The notes under the pieces: generated by a model | Seen by the model: only the letters and a program-made list of their open reading frames with translations | Databases searched by the model: none | What the model was told of the DNA's origin: nothing | Program-made: the position numbers and the translations under genes | Shown: positions 20,501-32,550 of the stretch, in pieces | How positions within the stretch are numbered: the stretch's first letter is position 1 | Layout of the letters: every line of letters starts with the position of its first letter | Assembly: GCA_036897625.1 (NCBI GenBank) | Contig: JAYMTA010000101.1 | Span: 1 to 41,592, forward strand | DNA length: 41,592 nt | Direction of reading: 5' to 3' | DNA from: Pelargonium cotyledonis | Lineage: Eukaryota > Streptophyta > Magnoliopsida > Geraniales > Geraniaceae

Positions 20501-23500
20501 TCTTAGATTTAACCTTTTCTTGCATGCAACTGTTGGAGACGGTTTCTTGGGGACCTGATACTGAGGGAATTTTCTGTGAAATGTGAGCGTATCCCCTCAT
20601 AAAGTACATAGGAGCTTTTTAGGTTGGTTGGGTAGTTAGTTAAATTGGAATTTAGTAAGATTGTTACAGTAATATACTAATATTTAACTATCAGAATATG
20701 CAGTGCTTCAATGTATTCTCAGGCAGAATGTTGATCACTTATATTGAGGAGTCGGTTCAAATTTGTGAAGAATTCAAAATGAAACTATTGAATATCTATG
20801 ATCTCAACGACAACAACAATAACAATAACAACAACAACAATAACAACAACAAGAAATCCTGTTTGTGTTGTTTTAGCAAACAGAGTTCAAATGGTCACCA
20901 AGGAGTTTTGCATGATATGAATGTCTTATTTGTATTTTATTCCCAGGTTATTGGACAAGAAATTGAAGTTTTGGATATCTTTCCTTGTAGTTAGGATAAT
21001 ATGTTATGTGTCATTGCCTTTGTCTTTTCATGCTGATTTGTATTCGATTACTCTAGATGCATTAATTGCATTCCATGGACAACTTTGTTATAGTAAATTT
21101 ATCCTATTCAAATTTTGATTATTTTCCCCTTTGTTGCGTCATGCAGTTGTTTCTTATAATTAAAAGAAGCTTCAAGAGATGCAGTGCTCTAACAAAGAGC
21201 CAGACATTATTTAATTTGTTCAAGGTGTGTTCTTGAAACTTGTCATTGAAATAGCCTTTTTTGGTATGCACCTTCCTGTAGTTACATTCATATTTCATTG
21301 ATATGGGAAGTAGCTGTTATGAAGTTAAGTTCGAATATGAAATCTTACCACTAGTGCATAGTATAAGTTCCTAAGAATTTACTTTGCTATAATATATTTA
21401 TTGTGGATTAACTCTTTCAGCTCAACATAAAACAAATTTGAGATTATTTTCAACAATTATATGTTACTCGTTGTTTGTTGCAACTGTAATATACTTCCGC
21501 TTTTTCTCCAAGCCTATTTTCTTACCACCCTTGTTTATAGACCTTTCAATTAAAAACCTGATGCATTGAGATGCCTTGTTGAAAGATTATTACATTTAGG
21601 GGGCAATGAAGAAGGATGACGTTGTTATAAATAGGTTCAAAATGAAATGACTCTGAAGCTAATCAGTTCTCCATTTGCCAACTTTATGCTCCTTTCCATC
21701 ATTAGGTATTTCAAAGAGTTCTTAAAGCATATGCTACAAGGCTCTTTGGAAGACTACCTAAGGTGGGCACAGGGATTGTTGCTGCTGCCACTGGTATGGA
21801 TGGACAAATAAAGGTATCCCCATATTAGTTTTTGTCATTGTTTTGAGAAACTGCTTGTTCTTTATATATCTGATACTAATAGTGTATTTATTGTCAATCT
21901 CATAACTTGAGCACTTGAGCAGACATCTGACAGGGATGAAAGGGTTATTTGTTACATTGTAAATTCAGCGGAATATTGCCATAAAACAGTAAGTTGTTTA
22001 TGATCTTGGCATTTTTTGCAATTGTACATTACTATCTTGCTTTATGTGTGTGTTTGTGTCATGAGATGCCAACTGATTTTCATATGTGATCCTTTTGGAA
22101 CGTTGCATAAAATATAGGGGGCGTTCCTTAATGAAAACAGATGCAAGGCCTACTAACTTGTCTCTATTTTCTTGACAGTCTGGTGAACTTGCAGAAAGTA
22201 TATCCAAAATTATTGATTCCCAGTTTGCAGATGGGATAGATATGTCAGATGTGCAGGTACTGACTGCTTGTTTTTGTTTCTCCCATGGATCACCCAGTAG
22301 CAGTTATTTTCTGTACATTGTTACAGAAGTTGTGCAATTACGCAGGATGAATTTTCAGCAGTCATAACAAAAGCATTGGTAACCCTTGTGCACGGCCTGG
22401 AATCTAAATTTGATGCTGAAATGGCTTCAATGACTCGCGTCCCATGGGGAACCCTTGAAAGTGTTGGAGACCAATCAGAGTAAGATACTTTAACTTAGGG
22501 ATTGCTCCTGAAATACTAGGGCCAAATATAACTCTCCACAAATAACCACACCCTACTCTTTTGCAGGTATGTCAATGGCATAAGTACTTTCCTTAGTAGT
22601 AGCATTCCTGTATTTGGACAACTTCTTTCACCCATTTACTTCCAGTTCTTCTTGGATAAGGTGATTATACGAGAATAAATTGTCTTTTTTGTAATTAACA
22701 CTCGCCGCCTGCTTATTGGTACTGTCAAGGTTTACTTATTATGTTTACTGATAGCTGTTAAATTTCGGATGTTATAGCTAAAAAATCTATAAGACAAAAA
22801 AAAAAAAAAAATCTACATGATGTATGTCAATTTTTCAGCTATATGTCATGCGACTCACATCAATATGTCTTGTTATGCTCTGCAGCTTGCATCATCACTT
22901 GGCCCACGCTTGTTCCTCAACATTTTCAAGTGCAAGCACATATCAGAAACTGGAGCCCAGCAAGTAGTTATCTTTAACCTTGTTTACTTGTGATCTATTC
23001 TAGTTTAAAACTTTGTATCATTCAGTATCAGCATATATGATATACTAACCATTGCTTGCATTGCTTGTCTGGAGGCTAGTTCCTCAATCTTATATTTGAG
23101 ATGTTCAGGCTATGCTTGTAGTCTAAATATATTTGTCCTGAATCTAATAATGTACTTGAGTTGCTTACCTGTAGTCTAAATATATTTGTCCACCAATAAG
23201 ATATCAACAGCTAGGATCATATACCTTTAGGCTTAGATTCCATGAAGAGCCAATATTTCACTTGTATAGATCATAAATGCTGCCATGTGAATTTGCAGAT
23301 GTTATTGGATACTCAAGCTGTAAAGACAATTCTTTTAGAAGTTCCTTCCCTTGGTCGACAGGTGAGCTATTGTATTGAAAAGAACACTTCAATTGTAAAT
23401 ATGATTAACTATTGTTAAGTATTATTTATAGTTTTCTTCCTGCTTCTTATCACTATTAGAATTATTGTTCGTCTATATCACATATACGTGTCAGAAATCA

Positions 23501-24792
23501 ACACTGCAGCACATTTATTTGTTCATTCATCTACATGATGTATAATGTTGTGCTCAAGTTGTATGTTGAATGATGAGGAATGTACATTTCCAACTAAGTT
23601 CATTGACTAGATCAACATTGCAGTAAATGTAACAATTTGAGTTATATGTGATTTAATCTTTTATTTGTTCATTATCTCGTTATGCTGAACGAATGTATTA
23701 ATATTTTTCTATATTTATCTGAAAGACATCTGGTGCTGCCAATTATTCAAAATTTGTAAGCCGTGAGATGAGCAGAGCCGAAGCACTTTTGAAGGTTAGT
23801 AATAACAAAAAATCTGGGTTTACTATCCAGGAAGTCATTTCCTATCATTTGATTATAATAATGCAAACAAATCTCATTTTACAGGTTATACTATCTCCGG
23901 TTGATTCTGTTGCTGATACATACCGTGCATTGCTACCAGAGGGAACACCAATGGAATTCCAGCGTATTCTGGAGCTCAAGGTTACTGTCTTTGTTCCCTC
24001 TCTCTCTTTTTCTGCACAGCTTATTTCAATGCATTATTGCTTCAAGACAATAACCTTAATTTTAGAAATGAAATCCCCGTGAAATTTAAACTTTAAACTA
24101 TATTCATTTCCCTATCTTATATAGGAAATCTACCGCTCATCTAACCCACTAACAAGTATCCAATTGTCAAGGAAACCATGAAAGATCGAACATCTGACAT
24201 ATATCCTTGATTTGGGTATGCTGAGTAGCATGGTCTCTGGAAAATGCTGCATCTACTCCTCTATTTTGCTGGTTTTGCTGGGTTATTGTTCTGTTTAGTC
24301 CTAAACCCGTAAATCTTATTCAATCTTAAGTCCATTCTCATCATCAATACATCATTTTAATGTTAAATAATTTGCTTCAGTTAGTTGCCATTCAACTTTA
24401 AAGATGCCAATCTCAGCTGTGTTAAAAACTAGAATGTCAAACATTTCCCATGGATTCATTTGAGCTATCATGTGCAGGGCCTTAAAAAAGCCGATCAACT
24501 AAGTATATTAGATGACTTCAACAAGCGTGGACCTGGGATTACCCAATTATCCATCACGCCTTCAGCTGTTTCATCTACCCCAATTGTCCCCCTTGCCCCT
24601 ACCGCCCCTCCTACTCCTGCAATGACCAATTCCACATCAGTCGGGTTTATTGCTTCCCGGGAAGATGTCCTAACTAGGGCAGCAGCACTCGGACGAGGAG
24701 CTGCCACAACAGGGTTCAAGAGATTCCTTGCTCTAACCGAAGCAGCAAAAGACCGGAAAGATGGGCCTTTCAGGAAGCTATTCAATGCATGA
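14525..24792 (+). CDS. VPS53: VPS53, GARP tethering complex subunit
   Basis: Complete, 828 aa, 24 exons: 14525-14573, 15572-15666, 16234-16290, 16580-16730, 17212-17282, 17478-17602, 17747-17907, 17999-18140, 18659-18722, 19062-19247, 19353-19394, 20009-20113, 20200-20259, 21147-21224, 21706-21813, 21923-21988, 22179-22256, 22346-22479, 22567-22660, 22886-22963, 23299-23361, 23726-23794, 23885-23980 and 24478-24792. All junctions are GT-AG and keep frame. VPS53 with VPS51, VPS52 and VPS54 tethers endosome-derived vesicles to the trans-Golgi; the Arabidopsis orthologue is HIT1. The N-terminal third is a conserved coiled-coil (YINQMFPTEASL, about 200 residues of heptad-rich Vps53_N). The central part carries FNFHGIISSCFEPHL, RDERVICYIVNSAEYC and LDKLASSLGPR, and the C-terminus ends in a Pro/Thr/Ala-rich linker and GFKRFLALTEAAKDRKDG. 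No lesion is seen. Confidence 0.97.
20805..20851. repeat. AAC/AAT trinucleotide repeat
   Basis: An imperfect run of AAC with interspersed AAT units lies in intron 13 of VPS53. Confidence 0.9.
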
Positions 24793-26126
24793 GAATCTCC
24801 CATAATTTCCAGGTTTTGCATTGATCCATCGATCATTTTGATGTTTGATTTGTTATTCTATTCCTCATGTATATTTCTGTTAGCTAGCTGGAAACAAATT
24901 TTGGTTGGAGAAATAATTGTCTTGTTCCATCTATTGTTTAAATAAAACATGTTCTTTTCATCAATTCACAGAACTAAGGTAGTGTTTGGATTATAAAAAG
25001 TTGAAGCCATTTCACGACAAAGAATTATAATTCAAACGTAAACCGTAAGAATCTCATCCTCATTTCTAAACAAACATCATAATTCATAATGTTGTCTAAA
25101 ACTTTTTATGCATCAAACATTAGAATGACATTCACGTCTAGAGCAACTTGTCTAGCTGAAAACTGTTATTCCCTAGTCGTAAGGTTTGCGCCCAGAAGCA
25201 TTTGTGTACCCTCAATACTTCCGAACTACGAGTCACTAGAAGTCTAGAAACTCCAACCTCCTCGACCCTTCAATGCTAGAAGGTCATACAAAGATCTGAA
25301 CTCACCTAAAACATGTGAAGGTTTTCTTAGGAAGCTAGGATCTAAGCACGCAATGAGCCCTAACGTCAACTCTAATCTCATGCGGACGCATCAACAGTTA
25401 GATTGAAAATATAAATCTCTTGAAAGAGAGAAGGGAAGTCCAACTAATCATTTCTCATGCATATAAACAACTACTTTTTCTCGAATAAGATTTTTAATCT
25501 CACGCTTGGGCAATTTCCCAAAAATGGATCCAAGACTCTTGCTTAACAGTATGATGTCATTGCTGGTTAAAAGCTACTGTTTAGCTGTTGGCTGTCTGTT
25601 GATTTGTTGTTGTCCTGTTGTTATGTATGTATTATGTTGAATGTGTTAGCTCTATTGTTTCAAGGTTTAAAAGCAAGAAAAATGAAGTACACCCCTAGAA
25701 TTCCCATGAGATTCTACCAACATGTATTTTCTTTAACATCATTTAAGGAATAGAAATACAAAAACATAATGCACTATAAACCAAACTTGAATGAACATAA
25801 TGCACAAATAAGAAACTTTGTGGCTCAAATTGCAAAGACCAGGGGAAGAGAAGGCACTGAATTTTAATAACATTATTAGCAACCATTAATAGCATATGTT
25901 AATTGTCAAAATCACCTATTTTTTAGAATTCAAGACATTATGGAAACAGCCTACAAACAATAAACAAAACAAAAAAGGCAATGTTTGTTCCAGGAACCTA
26001 TTTTAAAGTGCTATATATAGACCAACATCAACAATCTAACAAAGATTGAGGACAAGAGGTGCATACTGGCTCGGATACTGGAAATTATCACAAACCCTCG
26101 CTTATCGCTGGTTTTATGCCCATCAC
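24793..26126. other. Intergenic region between convergent VPS53 and helicase genes
   Basis: The first 150-200 bp are the probable VPS53 3' UTR (aataaa near 24940). From about 24976 a stretch beginning gtagtgtttggattataaa resembles the end of a GTGTTTGG-type MITE but has no clear partner. About 25130-25450 is less AT-rich and unassigned. No gene is seen. Confidence 0.5.
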
Positions 26127-28819
26127 CTACCATCCCCCAAAATCATCAAAGGCGCCACCTTTGCGGCCAGACTTCTTTGAACCAAAGTCACCGAAACCGC
26201 CTCCTGACTTCTTTGAACCAAAGTCCCCAAAACCACCGCCTGACTTCTCAAAACCAAAGTCCCTGAAACCGCCGCCAGACTTCTTTGAGCCAAAGTCCCC
26301 AAACCCACCATATCTGCCACCAGAATCATTTGGGCGACCAAAGCCGCCGCCACTAGAACGGCCAAATCCAGAACCCCCTCCACCAGATCGGCCAGATCCT
26401 GATCCCCTTGAACCTCCACCATATGAGCCAAATCCACCACCACCGCTGCTCAATTGAATCATGTCCTCAATTCGGACCTCAATAGGAGGAAGCTGTAAAC
26501 CAGAAAAAGCAAAGAAATCAGGTGAAGCATGTTAAAATGGAATCCTGATATTACAGAAGACATACAATTCATTGCATCGTTCTAATGACTCGGGTATGTT
26601 TGACTTCTGAATTCTTCAACAGTAATGTAACGAGTATTGGTGAAATAAGCTGTGAGAATTATGACATTATACTACATACTACAGTGTGTAATTAATTGAT
26701 GGTCAGGCATGTCATGTACATAGTTAAGCGCAATATTTGCATCTATCATTGAGTTTAGAGTCCTAAAGACACTCTATTTGCCTCCAAACTCGGCATCATA
26801 TAACTACAAAGATAGTAAATTTGAAATAACAGAAAAGGAAACAAGTAAAGAGGGAGATTGGCAGTGACCTGTGTGAATCTGGCCCCCACGTCGCGTTCAA
26901 TCATCTTGACATCCCTAGCCTCTTGATCAGTGTGAATAAGAATTGCAGTTCCCGTCTTACCAGCACGACCTGTTCGACCAGATCGGTGAACAAAGATCTC
27001 TGAGTTGTTTGGAAGTTCATAATGTATTACCTGAGCAAAAAAATAGTCAATATAGACCAATAGACAGTTCAGAATGTATTAAGGTTCAATGTTAGACTTA
27101 GGAAAAGTTCTTATCTAGTAATGGTTGTTCGAGAATATGAACAAAGTCGTATAACATAAACTCACAAGGTCCACATTGGGGATGTCAAGGCCACGGGCAG
27201 CAACATCAGTGGCAATTAGTATATTGAAATGTCCCGATCGAAACCCTGAAAGTGTCCTTTCCCTCTGACTTTGCGAGATATCTCCATGCAAAGCCTCACA
27301 TTTATACTTTTTGCCCATAGCATAAGACAAACGATCAGCATCACGCTTTGTTTGGGTGAAAATAATGCACTTCCCTCCTTTTGCATGTTCCTAACAGAGG
27401 ACACCAGAATCAGGTTGTATAGGTTAACTTTTATAACATTGGCAAGATAAAGAGTAAGGAATAACAGAACTGAAAGGCCAAATACAATCATACTGAAATC
27501 AGTGGTCCAAGAATTGATGCTTTTTCATAGCTGTCTGATGAAATTGAATAAAGGGAAATTCCTTCTGCCAGCTTCTGATCGTCCTCTCCAACCTGCACAA
27601 AATAATCACTTCTGAGATAAGTTACAAGCTTGCAAAAGGCAAACATAAATAAATGAAGACATGGGATATGAAAACTCACGAGATCAACGGTCAATGGATC
27701 TTTTAGGTACTTCCTAGTTAGTTTCCTTATGGCAGGTGGCATTGTTGCTGAGAACATCATGGTTTGACGCTTAGCTTGTACCTTCTGCAAAATCTCTTCC
27801 ACGGCTTCCTCAAAGCCAATAGCAAGCATCTGATCAGCTTCATCAAGAATAAGAAACTGAACTTCTGATAAATTCAAGGAACCTCTCTTAAGCAAATCAA
27901 TTATTCGACCAGGAGTGCCAACAACTACATCAACACCAATGTTAAGACTCCTTATTTGGGCATGAATAGGTGTGCCCCCGTAGCAACAAATTGTGTCCAA
28001 TCCAGGAGCGGTGAGCCTAAACTCCTTTTCAACTTGATTCGCAAGCTCTCTTGTTGGAGCCAACACCAAAGCTAGAGGGTTCCTCCCTTGCCTGGTATCA
28101 TCAAAATGCATAAAGAATTTATATTGGGTTACAATCTAAATCAACTCTAACCAAAGGAGATGACAGTAACGAACCCATGTTTGGCATTAAACCGAATGAT
28201 TTTATCCAAGACGGGAATCCCAAAAGCAAGGGTCTTTCCTGTTCCAGTTCTTGCACGACCAATCATATCACGACCTTCCATGGCAGGCTCCATGACAGCT
28301 CTCTGTACATTGACAATGAAGTAAAACAAATTGTTTGTGCGACCATACAGTATACATCTGAAATAAAAAACGCTCTCTGGCATCTCTCCGCACAACAATC
28401 AAAAACCCTGATTCTTAACACATCACTTTCTCGGGAAACAAACAAAACAAAAATACCTGGATGGGAAAGAGCTTGTGTATACCCCTACTGGCCAACGAAG
28501 CGATTATACTCTTGTCAATCCCTAAACCAGCGATTTCGAGCCCTTCGTCTTCAATGGAGCGAGGGGCGGATGCTGTGGCGTATCCAGCCTGGGACACAAA
28601 TGAAGATGCGAAATCGAACGGCCCAGGCTTCGCGTGGAAAGATCTAACGTCACAACACGAAGCGCCATTTCCAGAAACACCAGTGACGGCGGCTGACGAC
28701 GAAATCGGCGACGGGTGGTGGAGTAGCGTCTCGATAGCGTTGAAGACGGCCACTGAGCCTCGCCTCAACACTACAGAAGAGGATCGAGAGCAAGATTTCC
28801 TCAGGATTGTGCTCAACAT
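26127..28819 (-). CDS. RH53: Mitochondrial DEAD-box RNA helicase, PMH/RH53 type
   Basis: The protein has 584 aa from 7 exons: 28457-28819, 28175-28302, 27680-28091, 27494-27592, 27166-27390, 26869-27030 and 26127-26492, all GT-AG and in phase. The N-terminus ([20 protein letters not shown]) is basic, Ser-rich and free of acidic residues, fitting a mitochondrial presequence. All superfamily 2 motifs are present: Q motif ending [13 protein letters not shown] (138-145), Ia PTRELA, Ib TPGR, II DEAD (247-250), III SAT (278-280), [20 protein letters not shown] and [12 protein letters not shown] (424-433). The tail (about 475-584) is Gly-rich with four tandem 12-residue [16 protein letters not shown] units. 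Plant PMH1/PMH2 proteins with this layout assist group II intron splicing in mitochondria. Assignment to RH53 rather than its paralogue RH9 is by pattern only. Confidence 0.93.
26170..26313 (-). repeat. 36-bp tandem repeat coding the helicase Gly-rich tail
   Basis: Four in-register 36-bp units start at 26170, 26206, 26242 and 26278, each encoding a version of [12 protein letters not shown]. Unit 3 has diverged ([12 protein letters not shown]). The units keep phase, so copy number can change without breaking the gene. Confidence 0.9.
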
Positions 28820-28890
28820 TGTCGCTGGATTTAGGTGAAACGAGAGAGGGTTTGTGGTTTCGTAAAGACACCCTAATAGAGATTAGGGGT

Positions 28891-28899
28891 TTAGGGTTT
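28891..28899 (-). promoter_or_regulatory. Telo-box (AAACCCTAA) upstream of the helicase
   Basis: On the minus strand TAAACCCTAAACCCC covers 28900-28886 and contains the telo-box AAACCCTAA, about 70-80 bp upstream of the helicase ATG. Such boxes are common near transcription starts of plant ribosome and organelle biogenesis genes, which fits this gene. Confidence 0.65.
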
Positions 28900-29159
28900 A
28901 GAGAGGATTGGAGAAGACTCAATATTTGTAGGTTTATATCTAGGGCTTAACCGGTAGTGATGACTGTTGACGAAAACAATAGCACAGATATTTCTGAGGT
29001 TTGATCTTCTGCGGTAAGGCATATCATGGGCTCGCCTTCATAGCCAAAGATATCAAGAAAGGCTAAGGATTTGTACGGTAATACTTCTTGAAAGACAAAA
29101 ACTCTTACACATCCAATGAAATAGAACCACATAAGCAAATTACAAAGACAAAAGCTAGA

Positions 29160-29486
29160 CATATTGTTTGTTTTCACCTAGATTTTGGATAACTTTTGTA
29201 ATGATGGTGAAGTTGCAAGAAGCTAAATTTTTTTGCTTCTAGCATGAGAAGTAGAGAGAGAATTATTCATATTTTAATTATATCATTACTTGATGAGTTA
29301 AAATGATTTTTTTTATTTTTATAATAATGTACATTTTAGTCATTTCAAAAAATAAATTTGAATTAGTTTTTTTCAATATTTTTATCTAGAAGTACTTCTC
29401 TTTGCTTTTGTTAGCAAACAATCAAGCTTTTAGAAGTTGTTTGAAGTCACTTCTAGTTTCTGAGAAGTGTTACCAAACAAGCCCTA
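29160..29486. repeat. Possible degraded MITE
   Basis: The right end reads ttaccaaacaagccctaa and its reverse complement matches the left end (attgtttgttttcac) only loosely. The interior has inverted agaagc/gcttct words. No target duplication was identified; boundaries are approximate. Confidence 0.3.
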
Positions 29487-29907
29487 AATCTAAAATCTTA
29501 ACTTCAATTTTTAAAAAAGTTAAAAGTCAAAACTTGGAGAGCAAGTAGATAAAAAGTATCGGTAAAGCAATTAGCGATTGAAACTCAACAAAAAGACACA
29601 AAATGAATCTGAGATGACGCTCATTGGTTTTGACTATGCTAAAACACAAACAAACTAAACTCGGATTGGTTCTCAGTGATTCCAATTTTATTAAGATATG
29701 TATGAGTGTTAAGTCATAAAGTGACATATTCTTGTCAGCTGTGTTGAGCACTTGAGCCAAGTGTTTTGCGTGTTTTGAATTTCTTTTGAGCTCTCATATT
29801 CGAACCTCTTTACCGACTCGGTGTGGGGCGGGATTTGAACATCTCTCATTTCAATATATAGCGATGATTAACTTTTGTGTTTAGACAAAGGACTTGACTA
29901 CAATGTG

Positions 29908-29918
29908 ATCCCACATCG
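29908..29918 (+). promoter_or_regulatory. Orphan snRNA-type upstream element (USE)
   Basis: ATCCCACATCG matches the plant snRNA promoter USE consensus RTCCCACATCG at all 11 positions. A well-placed TATA box is not clear (an AAATAAA lies about 33 bp on), and no U1, U2, U4, U5 or U6 sequence follows. It is therefore an isolated motif, possibly from a repeat. Confidence 0.35.
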
Positions 29919-29959
29919 GAAACGGAAACATATCATGTATGAAAACCTACAAATAAACA

Positions 29960-30265
29960 TTACACATTCAAAGAATCAGCACCATTGAACAAAACCTCCC
30001 CCACAGTATAACACACTAGATCTTCAATCTCTACCAAGCACTCCTTCATCAACCTTGATTTCTTGGACCTAGACCCTTTAAGCTTCTTTTCTTGCATCTT
30101 CAAGCTCTGTAGTCTCTCCTTGCTTTCCTTCAAGTCTTGTTGTAGAGCCTCAATCTTTAAATGGAGCTCTGTGGTTTTTGTGCTGACCTCGGTTATGTCA
30201 CTATGGAGCTTAGTAAGGATCCGATCTGCGTGCTTGTCAGCTCTAAAACCAAAGTACGCATACAC
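29960..30265 (-). pseudogene. Out-of-frame coiled-coil tail of the DC1 gene
   Basis: Directly after the DC1 reading frame an overlapping frame opens (E-V-V-Y-A-Y-F-G-F-R-A-D-K) and runs about 95 residues to a stop at 29960-29962. It is a clear heptad coiled coil (ADKHADRILTKL, LHLKIEALQQDLKESKERL, basic KKLKGSRSKKSR) with coding-like composition. It is one base out of frame from the upstream exon, with the frames crossing near 30266-30270. A one-base indel is the simplest reading. I found no intron of plausible length and phase that joins the two cleanly. Confidence 0.6.
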
Positions 30266-32550
30266 AACTTCTCAATTTATCAAATACTTGATGAATTTTG
30301 AACCCTCCAATCAGCTGCACATATTTCAGTTTACACCACCAATCAACAAGTAGCTTCTCTGTCACATCCTTAACCATGGTGTCACACATTTCACAAACCA
30401 CTTCACAGAGAATGATAAAGAAAACCATCTTTGTATTTGAGCTGAACTTGGATTCTGCACTAACATCTCCATATTTAGCAATCAAGGCTTCTAGAGCCGA
30501 AGCTACGCGCCTTGTTACTATGTACTTGTCAATGTTAACAGCCTTTTCGGTACTGTCAGCAACAATACTAAATGTATCCATGAAAGACTTCAGTTCCCTT
30601 ATTTTCTTGCAGATAGTTTCATTCTTCAAGAACTTTTGCATCTCGTGGTTTGATGCAGACTCTTCCAGGGCAGACTGTATGTGTTCTATCTCTTCATCTT
30701 CAAACTTTACTGCCTCCATGAACTGTTTTATAGATTTGTCGGAGTATATTGATAATGTATCATGATCGTCTTGCTGCAACAAATCTTTATCATCCGAGTG
30801 AAAGCTTCCCCCATAGCCTCCTACTATTTCTAAAATCTGAGTACTCCTTTCGAGTTCTGTCTGATCTGTTTCTGGTCTGGACTTGAAAATATCCCTCACA
30901 CTTTCCTCCCTTTTGGCGTACTTGTCCTTTTCACTCTCACTTTCTGTTTTCTCTTGTCTTGAATCTATTGCTCTGACCAGCTTCACATCTTTGAGATCTC
31001 CTTTTAAAATGAGGATTACCTACAAACAAACAATAGTGATAATGATTCAAATAGGGGAAATGTACACGTCAATATTTGTATATTTGATCAAAGTTCATGT
31101 CTCAAAAGATGATGTAGCGTACCTTGGATATCACGCATCCTACATGAACTTCAAATTTGCATTCAGCACAATAATAGATGCATTCGGATGGATCTCTTTT
31201 ATCTTCGCAGGCGTCACAGTAACACTGATTTATGTCCTCTTCAACAAGAAGGGGCTCAAGGGTGAGGTCATGGAAGTGACATTCATGTCTGATAGTAATT
31301 GGCAAAGGGCGGTGCTTGAAATCAAAATTTGTATTGCATTCCACGCAACGGAAGCAAGCAGTTCCTGGAGAGCCTATAGTTCGTTTGATGACATTAAGAC
31401 GATGAATATGGTCTTCAAACTTTATCTCCGGTGCATGAAGAACACATTCGAGATCAAGGTGAAAGTCACATTTTCTGCAGCTGAAGATCATGCCACTGCA
31501 ATCCCTAAGACAACAACTGCATAAAAAGTCTCTGCCATAATTAGCCATTCTGAGCTTGAGAGGATGTTTTGGATGAAAGGGGTGATCAGGTATCTCTTGC
31601 TTCCACTCTAGACATGATTTGTCAAGAAAGAAATTGCATCCTTTGCAACTATAAGCAGAGCCTTCATTGATGGATTTGTTGCAACCGTTGCAGCGAGTTC
31701 CAGTCTTGATATCATCATGCCAAAACAAGGGGTGCTCAGGGTGGATAGAATGGTGCAGCTTCTTTTTCTCTACGAGCCGCCCTAATAGCTCGGTGATGAC
31801 ACAAGTAATGTGAGCAAAGTAGTTGCACTGCAGGCAAGCATACATGTAAGCTCCTTCAAGAATCAGTTTCTTGCAAGAACCGCAAGGCGAATCTCTTTCA
31901 GCTTCCATTTGGCTAATGGGATGCTCATGTCTTTTGTTGTAGGTAATTACAAATGGCAGCGGTTGAGGATGAGAAGCTTGTTGATCACAAGATAGGACAT
32001 GGAAGTTTTCATCACACAGCGCGCAACGAGCCATAGCCCCACCAAATATACCACAAGCCGAGCAGTAAAGTCTCTCGCTGTCTCTGGAATCGAATAGAGT
32101 GAGAGGGTGATCACTGTGTTCTTGATATTTCACAGTAGGCACAAGAGAAGCACACTTGGGGTGTAAATGGATATTACAGTTATGCTTCATGAAGTCAGAA
32201 CAGCGAAACTCAGATCCACCTTGTGGTATCTTCTGGCAACAAGCATTGCATTGTATCGGATAATGAGTTTCTGAGTACTCATTCCTTCCGGGAGTGAGCT
32301 TGTGGATGATATTATAGTATTGAGGAACTGTGGCACAGGACCTGCAAAGAGAGGTGGTATAGCAGTCCCAGTTGTTGCCATGTTTGAGGCATCGGTAGAT
32401 CCATTGAGACTCGATTTTGTTGCATAATTTGCACTGTGCAGCGAAAGGTATATCAGCCTCGTGAAGGAGCGTCAGCTCCAGCGGATGCATGTGCTTATCA
32501 GAAATCTCATCCGGGTACTGTCCACGAACTAGTTGAATTTGGTTTTCCAT
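30243..32550 (-). CDS. DC1-domain (Cys/His-rich, C1-like) protein
   Basis: There are two exons, 31123-32550 and 30243-31019 (GT-AG, 103-bp intron, phase 0), giving 734 aa from the ATG at 32550. The first exon encodes about six or seven C1-like zinc-binding modules with the usual pattern (HPLxL, then CxxC ... CxxC ... HxxC), for example HPLTLF...YCSACG...CALCDENFHVLSC and HPKHPLKL...CSCCLRDC...CRKCDFHLDLEC. The second exon is acidic and helical, with no recognised domain. DC1 proteins are a large plant family; some bind lipids or act in stress and pathogen responses, but this one's role is unknown. The frame ends at a TAG at 30243-30245, while a further coiled-coil tail continues one base out of frame, so the protein is probably truncated relative to its ancestor. 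Confidence 0.85.

Larger units (their letters stand above)
28820..29959. other. Helicase 5' flank and intergenic DNA
   Basis: The region next to 28820 is the helicase 5' UTR and promoter with a telo-box. About 29160-29486 is AT-rich, contains inverted agaagc/gcttct words and ends ttaccaaacaagccctaa, the look of a degraded MITE. The rest, to the DC1 gene tail, shows no gene; a snRNA-type promoter element is present near 29910. Confidence 0.5.

Noticed and set aside
24495..24836. 113-codon minus-strand frame
   Set aside because: It is the reverse shadow of the last exon of VPS53.
26059..26457. 132-codon Pro-rich plus-strand frame
   Set aside because: It is the antisense of the helicase Gly-rich repeat tail; Pro-rich composition is what antisense Gly codons give.
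29740..29845. Possible tRNA-derived SINE (A-box-like tggctcaagtg and B-box-like gttcaaatccc on the minus strand)
   Set aside because: The two boxes occur in the wrong order for a Pol III promoter on that strand, and no poly-A end or target duplication was seen.
30883..31524. 213-codon plus-strand frame
   Set aside because: It overlaps both exons and the intron of the DC1 gene on the opposite strand and has no domain of its own.
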